Below, in pieces: positions 14,400-22,483 of a stretch of DNA of 22,802 nucleotides. Below the pieces are notes generated by a model. That model did no database searches. It worked only from the letters and a program-made list of their open reading frames with translations, and had not been told where the DNA came from. Source of the DNA: an uncultured Sutterella sp. Lineage in GTDB: Bacteria > Pseudomonadota > Gammaproteobacteria > Burkholderiales > Burkholderiaceae_F. The translations under genes and the position numbers were made by a program. The stretch covers positions 1 through 22,802 of the forward strand of contig CAJMKD010000035.1 of NCBI GenBank assembly GCA_905213905.1, given 5' to 3'. Position 1 is the stretch's first letter. Every line of letters starts with the position of its first letter.

Positions 14400-16076
14400 A
14401 TGACTCTCTCCAACATTACGCAATGCTCGATTGCGGGCATATTCCGGCGAACTTTCTACAGACGCCGGGTCAATAACGACTACATTCTCATCCCCGAATT
14501 TCAGCGGCCATACTGCTGGAGCGCAACGGACATACGGCATCTCCTGAGCGACGTCGATACACTTCGCTACCGCAGCGATCAAACGGGCTATCAGGAGGCC
14601 GAGGGCGATCCCGACCCGTACTATTTCGGCACGGTTTGCTTCCGTCGCCACCAAATCTCCCCCAGCAGTTTCTATCTGACGCTCCTTGACGGGCAGCAAC
14701 GACTGATATCGATTCTTTTACTTACAACGATCCTTTACCGTCGAGCCGAGCACCACCCCGACAAGGAAATCAACGCTTTCTGCAGATTCGTTGACACCCG
14801 ACTCGGCGAAGGCTGGCGCGACTGCCTCATTGTCAAGCAGCCGCAAACCATCCGCCGAATTCGAGAGGTCGCGAAGGAATTCGAACTCGAGTACAGCATT
14901 GCGGAACTCGAAGCCCGGGCAATGGGCAGTTCCTCCCGTGAGGCGGACTTCTACACGGAAACGCTTCGCCAGGACTGCCGGCGCATGCGCTTCATCCTTG
15001 AGTACGGGATGGTCGCTGTCTCGATCCTTGAAACGACGCGAGAAGCGTCACAGTTCTTTCAAGGCGAGAATAATCGAGGCCTGAGCATGTCGCTTCTCGA
15101 TCTGCTCAAAGCACACCACATGCGATTTGAGACTGCTCCGAAAACGATTGATAAGATTCAAGCGCTCTGGAGCATCTTCGTTCCACCCGAGGAGAAGGAG
15201 TCGGCTGCAGAGAAGGCATCCGGAGCAGAACGAGCTTCCACAGGCAACCGCCTTGCCGAGCAGCGCCGAGCGCTGTGGATTGTTGAAGAGCTCGTCCTCC
15301 CGCTGCTTCTCCTGCGCTTCGGCGTCTTTCCTCTATACGCGAACGATCCCTGCAACGCAGACTTTCTCAAAGGTCTTCTAGGCACACCGAGGCACGACAG
15401 ACTGGCTGACGAGAAGATCCAGTTGGCCTCCGGCAAAACCCCCAAAGGGGAGTTGCCCCCCGCCGATCTTCTGCAGCCGATTCGCCCGGGCCTGCCGTTT
15501 TTTGCAGCGCTCGATCAATACCGGAGCTTTGCCGATGCCGTCGATCAACTCGAAGCGAATAAACCGAGATTCTTCAAAAACGACTACAAACTGGTTCGCT
15601 GGATGCTTGTCGGATGGGTAGACCGCTTCCTTCCCAGAAAATTGGGCTCCGCATCTGCGGAAAAAATCAAAGCTGTCCTGGCCGAAGATCCGGAGTATCA
15701 CGCCTATGCACGGACTTTCAGGCGTTTCCTCCGACTTATAAAGTATCAGGCTTACACCGACGAGCAGGGCAAGAAACGAGAGCTCGGGGTTTTTTCCCGC
15801 GTTGACTTCGGTACGGTTCTACGCCTGATGGAATACCAATCGGTATCGCGAAGCCTTTTTTTCCTGCCGCATCACTCGAGCAGCCCGACGGCCTGCCGGT
15901 TGGAATTGCAGCACCGCCTTCGCCCCGAAAATCTCAGCCCACTTTTCCCGAATGCGTGGATGTCCCAACGATACGACGAAGCTGTCGAATCCATCAAAAC
16001 CATCGCAATTGCCGTAGCAAACGCTGCCGCGAAGACCGGACAACCTGACGCCTCAGAAGGAGAAAGCCATGAGTAG
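14400..16076 (+). CDS. DUF262 (GmrS/ParB-like) protein, first of a pair
   Basis: This 558-residue protein has the DUF262 hallmarks: IPEFQRPYCW (31-40) and the ParB-like DGQQRL (97-102), which in GmrSD-type enzymes form the nucleotide-binding/hydrolysing site. A later segment, ENNRGLSMSLLDLLKAH, is the usual helix of this family. The C-terminal half shows no recognisable HNH/DUF1524 nuclease motif. ATG 14400 is preferred: the frame is open back to a GTG at 14307, but that stretch is the structured RNA and would add 31 unlike residues. The ribosome-binding site is poor. It overlaps the next gene by 8 bp. DUF262 families are known from type IV restriction (GmrSD) and phosphorothioate-sensing defence, so an anti-phage role with its partner is likely but unproven. 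Confidence 0.82.
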   Translation: MTLSNITQCSIAGIFRRTFYRRRVNNDYILIPEFQRPYCWSATDIRHLLSDVDTLRYRSDQTGYQEAEGDPDPYYFGTVCFRRHQISPSSFYLTLLDGQQRLISILLLTTILYRRAEHHPDKEINAFCRFVDTRLGEGWRDCLIVKQPQTIRRIREVAKEFELEYSIAELEARAMGSSSREADFYTETLRQDCRRMRFILEYGMVAVSILETTREASQFFQGENNRGLSMSLLDLLKAHHMRFETAPKTIDKIQALWSIFVPPEEKESAAEKASGAERASTGNRLAEQRRALWIVEELVLPLLLLRFGVFPLYANDPCNADFLKGLLGTPRHDRLADEKIQLASGKTPKGELPPADLLQPIRPGLPFFAALDQYRSFADAVDQLEANKPRFFKNDYKLVRWMLVGWVDRFLPRKLGSASAEKIKAVLAEDPEYHAYARTFRRFLRLIKYQAYTDEQGKKRELGVFSRVDFGTVLRLMEYQSVSRSLFFLPHHSSSPTACRLELQHRLRPENLSPLFPNAWMSQRYDEAVESIKTIAIAVANAAAKTGQPDASEGESHE

Positions 16077-18063
16077 ACGCTTTCGCCGCCAGTCTTTTAA
16101 TGCCGTAAAACTCTCTCTTTCTGAACTGCTTGATGAAGGCGGGTACGTCATACCGCCCTATCAGCGGCCCTACCGCTGGAGCGCAGCGCAGGTCGGACTT
16201 CTCGTGAGTGACCTTCTCGACTTTTTCGCGCAGGCCGATGCGGGTGAAACGTACTCGCTCGGCACGATCGTTTGCGACCTCAAGAACGGCACCTACGAAA
16301 TTCTGGACGGACAACAGCGGCTGACGACGATCGACCTGATCCTGCAGAAAGTCGAAGAGAAGTTAAACGACAAAGCCGCCCGCCTCCCGAAGCGGCCGCA
16401 ACTGATCGCCGCTTACCGCTATCTGCCGGGCAATGCAACGGCAAAGCGCACGGCGCTCCCGCACGCTCGGGCACAGCAAGCGGAGATAGAGCGCCTCCTC
16501 GGCGAAATCCGTCTCTCGGATCTTGCTTCCCTGCGCGACAACATCCTCTATCGCGTCGTTGTGCGCAGAGTGGTGATTCCGCTCTCGGGCAGAGTCGACA
16601 ACGAAGCGCAGCGCATGTTTGAAATCATCAACGTACGCGGACAGAAACTCACCGCGCTCGACATCGTCAAATCCCGTCTTCTATCGACACTCGACAACGA
16701 GCCGCCGCAGGCACGCGCCCTCTTCGACTACTTTTGGACGCACGCCGCCGACGCTCTTCGTCGTCAGGATCCCGCTGCTTTCATTCCGAAAAAGAAGACC
16801 CTCGCCGCACTGAAGGAATCGAACGGCCGCTCACTCGCCCGAACGATCGGCGAAATTCTTGCCCCCGATTTTGACGAAACGGCTGCCGGCATGCCCGCCG
16901 AACCAGTTGAAAGCGCGGAAGACGAAGGAACCGGCGACCTGCAGCCGCCCGTCAATCTCGCGAACGCCATCGTCATCGCACACGAACTCTTTCGGCACTG
17001 GAGCCGCGCAGGTGATCCGGGCGCGCTCACCGAACAGGGCCTCCAAAACCGTTTCGACAACTTCGTTCGCGGCGACGAAGGCGATTCCAATCCGGTCGCC
17101 TGCCATACCTGGCAGCTACTCGGCATTCTCCGAGTGGTCCTTCAGACGGCCGCACAGTGGGGGCCTTATCGCAACGTTTCCGAAGAGACCGTGAGCTTTT
17201 CTGGAAGCGAGCGCATCGGCAACGCGGCACTCACCTTCATGGCTGCGAACGGCTACCAGCCTTTCGGACAGTATTGGCTTCTGCTGCTCTCGGCGGTGGC
17301 TCTCATCAATGTCGCCCCCGATCTTAAGGCGCTGCCTACCGATGATGCGAGCTTCTTGAAATTTCCTACGCCAGCGTTTAAAGCCATTGAAGCCGAAGCC
17401 TACCGCGGTCTTCTGTACCTCGGGTACCTCGCGGCAGAATCCAGCTTCACGGGCGCTTCGGCCTCAATCTTCTTTTATCTCTCCCTGCAAGAAGAAGCAC
17501 GCAGAGCTGCATTTGAGGCTCTGTGCACCGAGTCCGCCGCCTGGCCGGAGAGCTGGTCGTACAACGACGGCCTTTCGCAGTGGGATCTCTACTGGGTCGA
17601 CTATCTGCTTTCTCTCGATGCCGAACGAAATTTCGAGGTGCTTCGGTCGATTGCAGGGGATGAATCGGTCGAACCCTCATTGAAAGAAGCACTAGCAGCA
17701 TTCGACTGGGAAAAGTTCGTCTCCAGGAAAGACAGCCTCCGAATGGTCTCCCGCTCCTCTGTCGAACATTGGCTCGCACAAGACAAGGCGGAAGGCGACG
17801 AAGCGGAGCTCTGCCGGCGGCACGGGTTCGGCAATCTTGCCCTGATCGACAGACCGTCGAACAGCAGTCTCGGCAAACAGGGGGTGACCGACAAATCGGA
17901 CGAAGTCATGAAGATGCCGAATCCCGCTTGGAAGCTGTGGTGGCTTGCCGTGTTCTCAAGCCATTTCGGCTCGGGAGAATTCACGAGCAAGCTTGTTGCG
18001 CCGCTTTCGCATTTCTGGGGGCTCTATCTGCAGAAGTTCTTCAACGACGGAAGGTGCGCCTAA
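16069..18063 (+). CDS. DUF262-DUF1524-like protein (GmrSD-type), second of a pair
   Basis: This 664-residue protein has the DUF262 motifs IPPYQRPYRW (28-37), DGQQRLTT (80-87) and FEIINVRGQKLTALDIVK (184-201). Near the C-terminus it keeps a divergent DUF1524 (His-Me/HNH) pattern: SVEHW (564-568, with the Glu-His pair), then GFGNLALI and NSSL. This is the arrangement of the GmrD-type nuclease, so it is the probable DNA-cutting partner, while the preceding protein looks nuclease-free. The start ATGAGTAG overlaps the previous stop, so the two are co-translated and probably act as a complex. Between the domains is a helical stretch with an acidic insertion around residues 270-300. Modified phage DNA is the expected target of such systems; specificity cannot be read from the sequence. 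Confidence 0.83.
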   Translation: MSRRFRRQSFNAVKLSLSELLDEGGYVIPPYQRPYRWSAAQVGLLVSDLLDFFAQADAGETYSLGTIVCDLKNGTYEILDGQQRLTTIDLILQKVEEKLNDKAARLPKRPQLIAAYRYLPGNATAKRTALPHARAQQAEIERLLGEIRLSDLASLRDNILYRVVVRRVVIPLSGRVDNEAQRMFEIINVRGQKLTALDIVKSRLLSTLDNEPPQARALFDYFWTHAADALRRQDPAAFIPKKKTLAALKESNGRSLARTIGEILAPDFDETAAGMPAEPVESAEDEGTGDLQPPVNLANAIVIAHELFRHWSRAGDPGALTEQGLQNRFDNFVRGDEGDSNPVACHTWQLLGILRVVLQTAAQWGPYRNVSEETVSFSGSERIGNAALTFMAANGYQPFGQYWLLLLSAVALINVAPDLKALPTDDASFLKFPTPAFKAIEAEAYRGLLYLGYLAAESSFTGASASIFFYLSLQEEARRAAFEALCTESAAWPESWSYNDGLSQWDLYWVDYLLSLDAERNFEVLRSIAGDESVEPSLKEALAAFDWEKFVSRKDSLRMVSRSSVEHWLAQDKAEGDEAELCRRHGFGNLALIDRPSNSSLGKQGVTDKSDEVMKMPNPAWKLWWLAVFSSHFGSGEFTSKLVAPLSHFWGLYLQKFFNDGRCA

Positions 18064-18575
18064 CTTTCTGCCGCCGTCGAACGGATGGTAATAACACTCC
18101 GCTCCAGGGGACCGAGCGATCTTTCCTCGAGAGCTGCGATGTGACGAGCCCAAAGCGCGCCGGAGTATTTAAAAACCCTACGGCGCCAGGCTCTCGCGGG
18201 AGAACCGACGAGGACGCGAACAATAGCTTGAAAATCCGAGGTTGGGCCACCTCATGAAGATGGTAAATTGCGAGGATTGAAAACACGGAGAAACGAAAGC
18301 CCGCCGTCGAAATCAGGCTTTGGGACACGATGGGCTACCAGGCCTTCCCGATCCATATCGAAAAGGCTTTCTCTGTTGAGCGGAAATAACGCTTTCTTCT
18401 GATTCGGGGGACTCTGTCCGCACGGGCCGCAGAACCAGCGCTTAAAGTGCGAGTTTTGCGGCCCGCACTTTTGCGGCGATTGACAAGACCGAAGTGTTTC
18501 TGCGCGAACGCAGCCGTTCGGTGATGAGATTTCTTGAGTCCCGCCCTCGACCGTTGGGGCCGCCACCCGTCCGAA
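18064..18575. other. Convergent intergenic region
   Basis: This gap lies between the converging DUF262 pair (plus) and toxin gene (minus). I see no supported gene. Reading frames on both strands are short and unrelated to families I know. It holds a 5-bp stem, GAGGT/ACCTC, near 18238-18253 and the structured repeat at 18411-18466. Confidence 0.5.
18411..18466 (+). repeat. Structured dispersed repeat, copy 1
   Basis: About 55 bp closely matching 19921-19977 in the same orientation; I count roughly 46 of 54 aligned bases identical. It folds as a nested inverted repeat: an outer 9-bp stem CGGGCCGCA/TGCGGCCCG (18423-18431 with 18457-18465) and an inner stem GCGCTT/AAGTGC (18438-18443 with 18445-18450). 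CACTTTTG follows, so it may also terminate transcription of the DUF262 pair. Confidence 0.65.
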
Positions 18576-18953
18576 TCATTCTTTTGGATCAGGTGCCAAA
18601 TAGCCCAGATCTTTCAGCGCCAGATAAACGGATACGCGATCGTCCGCAGAGAGTCGTCCGTACCGTTGCCTCCCCTCGAAAGCACTGAGGCTGAACTGAG
18701 CGATTTTCGAACAACGAACAACGGACGGCTTCACGAGACCGGCTTGTTGCCAATTCTTTAAGGAAACTTCGCCTGGGAAATCGGGCCGCGGGGCGTGCGA
18801 CGTAACTTTCGCACCGGCAACGAGCACTTGTCCAGTTTCCTCATTTCGATCCAATACAACTACGGGACGCTCTTTCGCGACATCCGGCTTGTCTTCGAAA
18901 AAGAACCGCAAACGCCAGACCTCGTACGGTTTTGGAAACTGGGAATCAGTCAT
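18576..18953 (-). CDS. PemK/MazF-like toxin
   Basis: The 125-residue product resembles the type II PemK/MazF toxin family of sequence-specific mRNA interferases. It shows YEVWRLRF near the N-terminus, KERPVVVLD (28-36), the central strand VLVAGAKVTSH and KPSVVRCSKI (75-84), the usual family landmarks. The fold is a compact beta-barrel. The ATG at 18953 is chosen because it overlaps the antitoxin stop by 8 bp (ATGACTGA), the normal coupling for such pairs; a longer frame to 18986 would overlap far more. An assignment to a non-cleaving PemK-like relative cannot be excluded. Confidence 0.82.
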   Translation of the reverse strand: MTDSQFPKPYEVWRLRFFFEDKPDVAKERPVVVLDRNEETGQVLVAGAKVTSHAPRPDFPGEVSLKNWQQAGLVKPSVVRCSKIAQFSLSAFEGRQRYGRLSADDRVSVYLALKDLGYLAPDPKE

Positions 18954-19212
18954 CATCGTCCTCATCGCGCCATGACGACGGCACAATAAGCTTCCCGTCT
19001 TTGTACTTTGTACGAATGATTCGCGGATCTTCCCAATTCATTTTTGGATTCGGGATTCGAACGTCGAAGGGGAATCCGCCCTCCAAAATGAATCGCGTGA
19101 CCAAAACTTTCAGCGCTGTAGCCGCCGGCATTCCGAGAGCTTCCGCCGTGCGCGTGAATTCATCTTTCATCTCTTGTGAAAGCTTCAAATTAAGACTTGC
19201 ATGATCAGCCAT
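18946..19212 (-). CDS. RelB/DinJ-like antitoxin
   Basis: The 88-residue protein starts with a ribbon-helix-helix DNA-binding half (ASLNLKLSQEMKDEFTRTAEALGMPAATALKVLVTRFI, about 5-42), characteristic of RelB/DinJ antitoxins. The phrase GGFPFDVRIPNP (45-56) that follows is the usual end of that domain. The remaining third is an acidic tail ending in Asp residues that would wrap the toxin. The ATG at 19212 has AGGGG at good spacing and beats the upstream start at 19233. It precedes and overlaps the toxin gene. It probably represses its own promoter through the RHH domain. RelB-type antitoxins more often pair with RelE/YafQ-fold toxins, so this is a mixed pair. Confidence 0.85.
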   Translation of the reverse strand: MADHASLNLKLSQEMKDEFTRTAEALGMPAATALKVLVTRFILEGGFPFDVRIPNPKMNWEDPRIIRTKYKDGKLIVPSSWRDEDDDD

Positions 19213-19267
19213 ATAACGAACCCCTACAACCATATTATTTACTCTATTGGATATCTTTTTGGTGTTA

Positions 19268-19273
19268 ATTATA
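19268..19273 (-). promoter_or_regulatory. -10 box of toxin-antitoxin promoter
   Basis: The minus strand has a perfect TATAAT 56 nt upstream of the antitoxin start. The -35 region at about 19291-19296 is poor (CGGGAA), which fits a promoter that is weak or regulator-dependent. The AT-rich stretch downstream, with the palindrome GATATC, could be the antitoxin operator. Confidence 0.5.
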
Positions 19274-19308
19274 CCTCTTTAGATCTCGAGTTCCCGGCCT
19301 ATTGGTGA

Positions 19309-19345
19309 CGATGTTGGGAGTCTTCGCAAGCGCAGGCCAACATCG
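19309..19345. other. 9-bp stem-loop upstream of toxin-antitoxin promoter
   Basis: CGATGTTGG (19309-19317) and CCAACATCG (19337-19345) are perfect inverted arms around a 19-nt loop. There is no T-run on either side. A second, AT-rich inverted repeat, AAAAATCA/TGATTTTT, lies at 19400-19427. The rest of 19346-19553 shows no supported gene. These may be terminators for transcription from the right, or remains of a mobile element end. Confidence 0.45.
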
Positions 19346-19553
19346 CGAATTTACGGACGCCAATGAATCGAACTCGCCCTGAAGCTTCCCAGCAGAAGAA
19401 AAAATCAGGGCGGGACTCGTGATTTTTCCGGTACCGCGCGCACCCTTATGACGCCGCCACGCTTAAAGGAGGCCTCATATTGCTTGATGCCGCCCTCTCT
19501 TGCGCATTCGAATAGCATCCATGGACGTGATTCTCAAACCGCGTATTTTGATT

Positions 19554-19920
19554 TCAGTCCTTGAGTGTCTTCACGATCGAGCGGCCGACGATGAGACCGC
19601 TCGCGATCACGTCGGGCAAGTGAAACGTGATTTCACCCGCACTCGTGCCGACCGCGTAGAGACTCGGCACGGACTCGTCATCGGTAAAACAAAATTCATC
19701 ACCGGCAAGGAATTCAACGATCCGGAAAAGTTCCCGTACAGCATGACGCCCGATCGCAAATTCGGCGTGATGGCGGCGTTGCCCCCTCCGCGGCTGCGTC
19801 TGCCGAGAATCCCGTCATGGAAACAAATTCAAATGCGTCCATTACGGAGCGCAGATGCATGCCGACAAGGTTGCCGGCTTGAATCTGCGTTGTCGAGCGC
19901 GCCAGGAGCGGATCAGAGCG
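19554..19920 (-). pseudogene. 3' remnant of an FAD-dependent oxidoreductase (fumarate reductase/flavocytochrome c-like)
   Basis: On the minus strand the last frame before TGA 19554-19556 reads SVPSLYAVGTSAGEI, then LPDVIASGLIVGRSIV and KTLKD. This is the usual C-terminal FAD-binding pattern of FAD_binding_2 flavoproteins (pI-GLYA-G, then -GR-a). Upstream, flavoprotein-like phrases appear in other frames (for example IQAGNLVGMHLRSVMDAF and GGNAAITPNLRSG), which suggests several frameshifts. There is no start, no nucleotide-binding N-terminus and no room for a whole gene. Flavoproteins of this class act as terminal reductases in anaerobic respiration. It lies 104 bp beyond the response regulator on the same strand, so it may be what remains of the target or partner of that two-component system. 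The left and right ends of the remnant are approximate. Confidence 0.45.
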
Positions 19921-19977
19921 ACTTTGTCCGCACGGGCCGCAGAATCAGCACTCAGCGTGCTGAGTTTTGCAGCGAGC
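19921..19977 (+). repeat. Structured dispersed repeat, copy 2
   Basis: Same element as 18411-18466, in the same orientation, about 1.5 kb away. The outer sequence ACGGGCCGCAGAA and the right side GAGTTTTGC are conserved. The inner stem differs in sequence but is still paired: TCAGCAC/GTGCTGA around TCAGC (19945-19963). GTTTTGC after the stem could terminate transcription on the plus strand; on the minus strand it lies just beyond the response-regulator gene. Confidence 0.65.
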
Positions 19978-20023
19978 GTCAAACTGGAAAAACCGATTCC
20001 CAGTCGCCTTCGCTGCACGGCCT

Positions 20024-20644
20024 TCACTGAACGATGCCCGCCTGACGAAGAAAATCGGACACTTCGATCGGATTTTCAACCTCGAGCTTGTTATAGACGG
20101 CGGTTTTATACGCTTTTGCCGTCCAGACGGACACTTCGAGAACCGCCGCCACGTCGGCATTACGCAGTCCCTTGGCAATGACAATGGCGGCCTGCTGCTC
20201 CGCAGGCGTGAGCGCAGCCCATCTGCGCAGGCATGCCGACCGCTCTTTCTCTTCGCTCATCAACTCAAAGCTTTTCTCAACCGCCTCCGTAATTTTCTCT
20301 TCCAGCGCTTCGGGCATCGGCGGCTTTTCAAGGAAAGCAAAAGCGCCGTTCTGAATCGCATCCACGGCCATGGGAATGTCACCGTGCGCCGTCAGAAAGA
20401 CGATGGGCAAACTCCGCTGCCTTCGAATCATCTCTTCCTGCACTTCGAGACCGGTCATGTCGGGCATGCGAACGTCAAGGACGACGCAGCCCGGAATCTC
20501 CGGCGAATCCTCCTCCAGAAAAGCCTTGCCCGAAGGGTAACTTTTTACACGAAATCCGATTGCCGAGAGAAACATGGAGAGTGAATCGCACACCGACTGT
20601 TCGTCGTCAACAAGGCGAACCAAAGCGTCCGTTTTTGCGTGCAT
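20024..20644 (-). CDS. FixJ/TtrR-like response regulator
   Basis: The 206-residue protein has a receiver domain (about 8-122) with the acidic pocket Asp13/Asp14, phospho-acceptor Asp57 in VVLDVRMPD, Thr85 and Lys107 in LEKPP. A LuxR/FixJ-type helix-turn-helix (about 144-200) begins LTPAEQQAAIVIAKGL. Phosphorylation by the adjacent kinase should switch on target promoters. Its ATG lies 2 bp after the kinase stop, so the pair is co-transcribed and probably co-translated. In TtrR/TtrS systems the target is a neighbouring respiratory reductase operon; here only a flavoprotein remnant lies downstream, so the present target is unknown. Confidence 0.92.
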   Translation of the reverse strand: MHAKTDALVRLVDDEQSVCDSLSMFLSAIGFRVKSYPSGKAFLEEDSPEIPGCVVLDVRMPDMTGLEVQEEMIRRQRSLPIVFLTAHGDIPMAVDAIQNGAFAFLEKPPMPEALEEKITEAVEKSFELMSEEKERSACLRRWAALTPAEQQAAIVIAKGLRNADVAAVLEVSVWTAKAYKTAVYNKLEVENPIEVSDFLRQAGIVQ

Positions 20645-20646
20645 GG

Positions 20647-22476
20647 CTACTCCTTCTTCTGTTCAGTATTCTTTGCCTCGGGAAGCACCAACACGGCCTC
20701 AAGCCCCGACGGCGTGCGGCGACGGAATTCGAGCCGTCCATGGTGGCGCTCGGCGATGTCGGCGGCAACGGCGAGACCGAAGCCGAGCCCCTGCGCCTTG
20801 GTGCTTTTTGTGTACCGACCAAGCTCGGCAAATCGTTCGTTCGAAAGCGCCGGTCCGTTGTCCCGAACGGCAAGCTCGATCATGCCGTCCTGCCGTCGGG
20901 CGCCGGAGATCTTAATGACGCCGTCCGGCCTTCCTGAAACAGCCTCGAGCGCATTTTTGACAAAAGTACTGATCACGAATTCAATTTCGAACGCATCGCC
21001 CTCCACGCAGAGATCGTCGTCAAGGCTCACGGATATCTTCTGCCGCGCGTCACCCTGCAAAAGCCCTTTGCAAACCTCGTTCACGGCCGCTGCAAGCGAG
21101 ACAACGGTAAAAGGCGCCTGCACGTTCTTTGCGTAGTTGCGAAGGCGCTTGACGATGACATTCGACTGATTGGCCTGTTCGGCGATCTTCTCAACGACGG
21201 AAAGGAAGTCGTCCGAATCGATTTGCCGACTCCGTATGCGAACCTTGAGCGTAGATGCGTAGAAGAGGATGTTCGTGATTGGCTGGCGGATTTCGTGCGC
21301 AAACAGATTCGACATGTAAGAAACTATCCCCATTCGCTCGAGGTTGTCGAGCTTTTCCTTATACGCAGCCGTTTCTTTCGCAAGCGCTTCGCGCTCGTTC
21401 ATGAAGGCGGTCAGTTCCTGCGTTCTTCTCGCAACAAGCCGATCCGCTCGGTAGCTGTGAAGCGCCAACCCGAGAACGATGAGCAGGATGAAGCCGATCT
21501 CAACTTTGTACCGTAGAAGCAGCGCCTTGAGCGAACGATCGTCGTAAGGCGGCAGCTGCAGCTTCTCCATCAGGTGCAACACGGGATTAAGGTCGTGAGC
21601 GGGCGACCATTCGAACGCCCATTTCTCCAAAGGCATCGCCAAAAGCGCGCTCAAAAACTGCTTGACGTCTTCGGGTTCCGCCCAAGGAAGCGACGAAAAC
21701 ACTTCGTCCGGATAGGCAGCCGTCGATCGCCTGCAGACGTCCTCATCCGTCGTTTTTTCGTTGAGCACGACGAACTCGCCCTCGGCGACTGCCTTTCGTT
21801 CAATCATTTTCTCGAGCAGGCACGACGGCAGAATCCCGATGTCGGCGTAGCCCTTTCGAAGCATGTCGACAACGCGCTCTCCCGTTTTCTCCGCAAAAAG
21901 CGCTCGCCCGAAAAAGCGGGAAGAGTCAAAGCCCGCATCTTCAAGTTCGCCCATGGCAATTTGCCAGTCAGAAAAACCCGATCGGCTGATGGCGGCGACG
22001 GTCGTTCCTCTGTAGGACTTGAGCGTGCGGTGCTCGGCCCCCTTTGGAACAACGAAGACGGAGGCCACGGCGTGCTGAATGTCTTTGACGTTGGCGTTGC
22101 GCTTATGCACCAGACGATGCGCGCCGAGCGACCACGCCACCTGCAGGTAGCTGCTCGCCGACGAAATCAAGAAGTCGGGGCGCTCGCGCTCGACTGCCGC
22201 CTTTAGATTTTCGTTCGAGAGCTGAACAAATTCGACCTTGTAGTTTGGTAGCTTCTCGGCGAGATACGCGAGCGTTTTCTCTTCTGCTTTCTGCGTGTCA
22301 AACGGTGTCTGCGGTTCGGTGATCCCGATTCGGACGATCTTTTGCCCGGCCGTCGCTTCAGCAGCCTGCACGCCGAAATCCGTTACGAAGGCTGCCGCTG
22401 CCGCAAGGATGATTCCCAATGCTCTGATGTTTTTTATTACCCCGAAAGGAGATTTTCTTATAAAGCACCGACTCAT
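20647..22476 (-). CDS. TtrS-like sensor histidine kinase with PhnD-type periplasmic domain
   Basis: The 609-residue kinase has a signal/anchor peptide (about 10-39), then a periplasmic PhnD/transferrin-like ligand-binding domain (about 45-280) starting IVRIGITEPQTPFD. Next come a membrane helix (about 325-342), a short coiled coil, and HisKA/HATPase domains. The phospho-acceptor is His394 in LFAHEIRQPITN; the ATP site shows an N box (FVKNALEAV, Asn508), DNG (539-541) and GLGFGLA (563-569). It probably senses a small molecule, in known relatives an electron acceptor such as tetrathionate, and phosphorylates the regulator at 20024. ATG 22476 is preferred over a TTG at 22494 that would overlap the IscB gene. 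Its native upstream region has been replaced or squeezed by that gene. Confidence 0.9.
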   Translation of the reverse strand: MSRCFIRKSPFGVIKNIRALGIILAAAAAFVTDFGVQAAEATAGQKIVRIGITEPQTPFDTQKAEEKTLAYLAEKLPNYKVEFVQLSNENLKAAVERERPDFLISSASSYLQVAWSLGAHRLVHKRNANVKDIQHAVASVFVVPKGAEHRTLKSYRGTTVAAISRSGFSDWQIAMGELEDAGFDSSRFFGRALFAEKTGERVVDMLRKGYADIGILPSCLLEKMIERKAVAEGEFVVLNEKTTDEDVCRRSTAAYPDEVFSSLPWAEPEDVKQFLSALLAMPLEKWAFEWSPAHDLNPVLHLMEKLQLPPYDDRSLKALLLRYKVEIGFILLIVLGLALHSYRADRLVARRTQELTAFMNEREALAKETAAYKEKLDNLERMGIVSYMSNLFAHEIRQPITNILFYASTLKVRIRSRQIDSDDFLSVVEKIAEQANQSNVIVKRLRNYAKNVQAPFTVVSLAAAVNEVCKGLLQGDARQKISVSLDDDLCVEGDAFEIEFVISTFVKNALEAVSGRPDGVIKISGARRQDGMIELAVRDNGPALSNERFAELGRYTKSTKAQGLGFGLAVAADIAERHHGRLEFRRRTPSGLEAVLVLPEAKNTEQKKE

Positions 22477-22483
22477 TTTTTGG

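Noticed and set aside
18411..19977. True integron attC sites.
   Set aside because: The required GTTRRRY and RYYYAAC core sites are missing, and no IntI-type integrase lies nearby.
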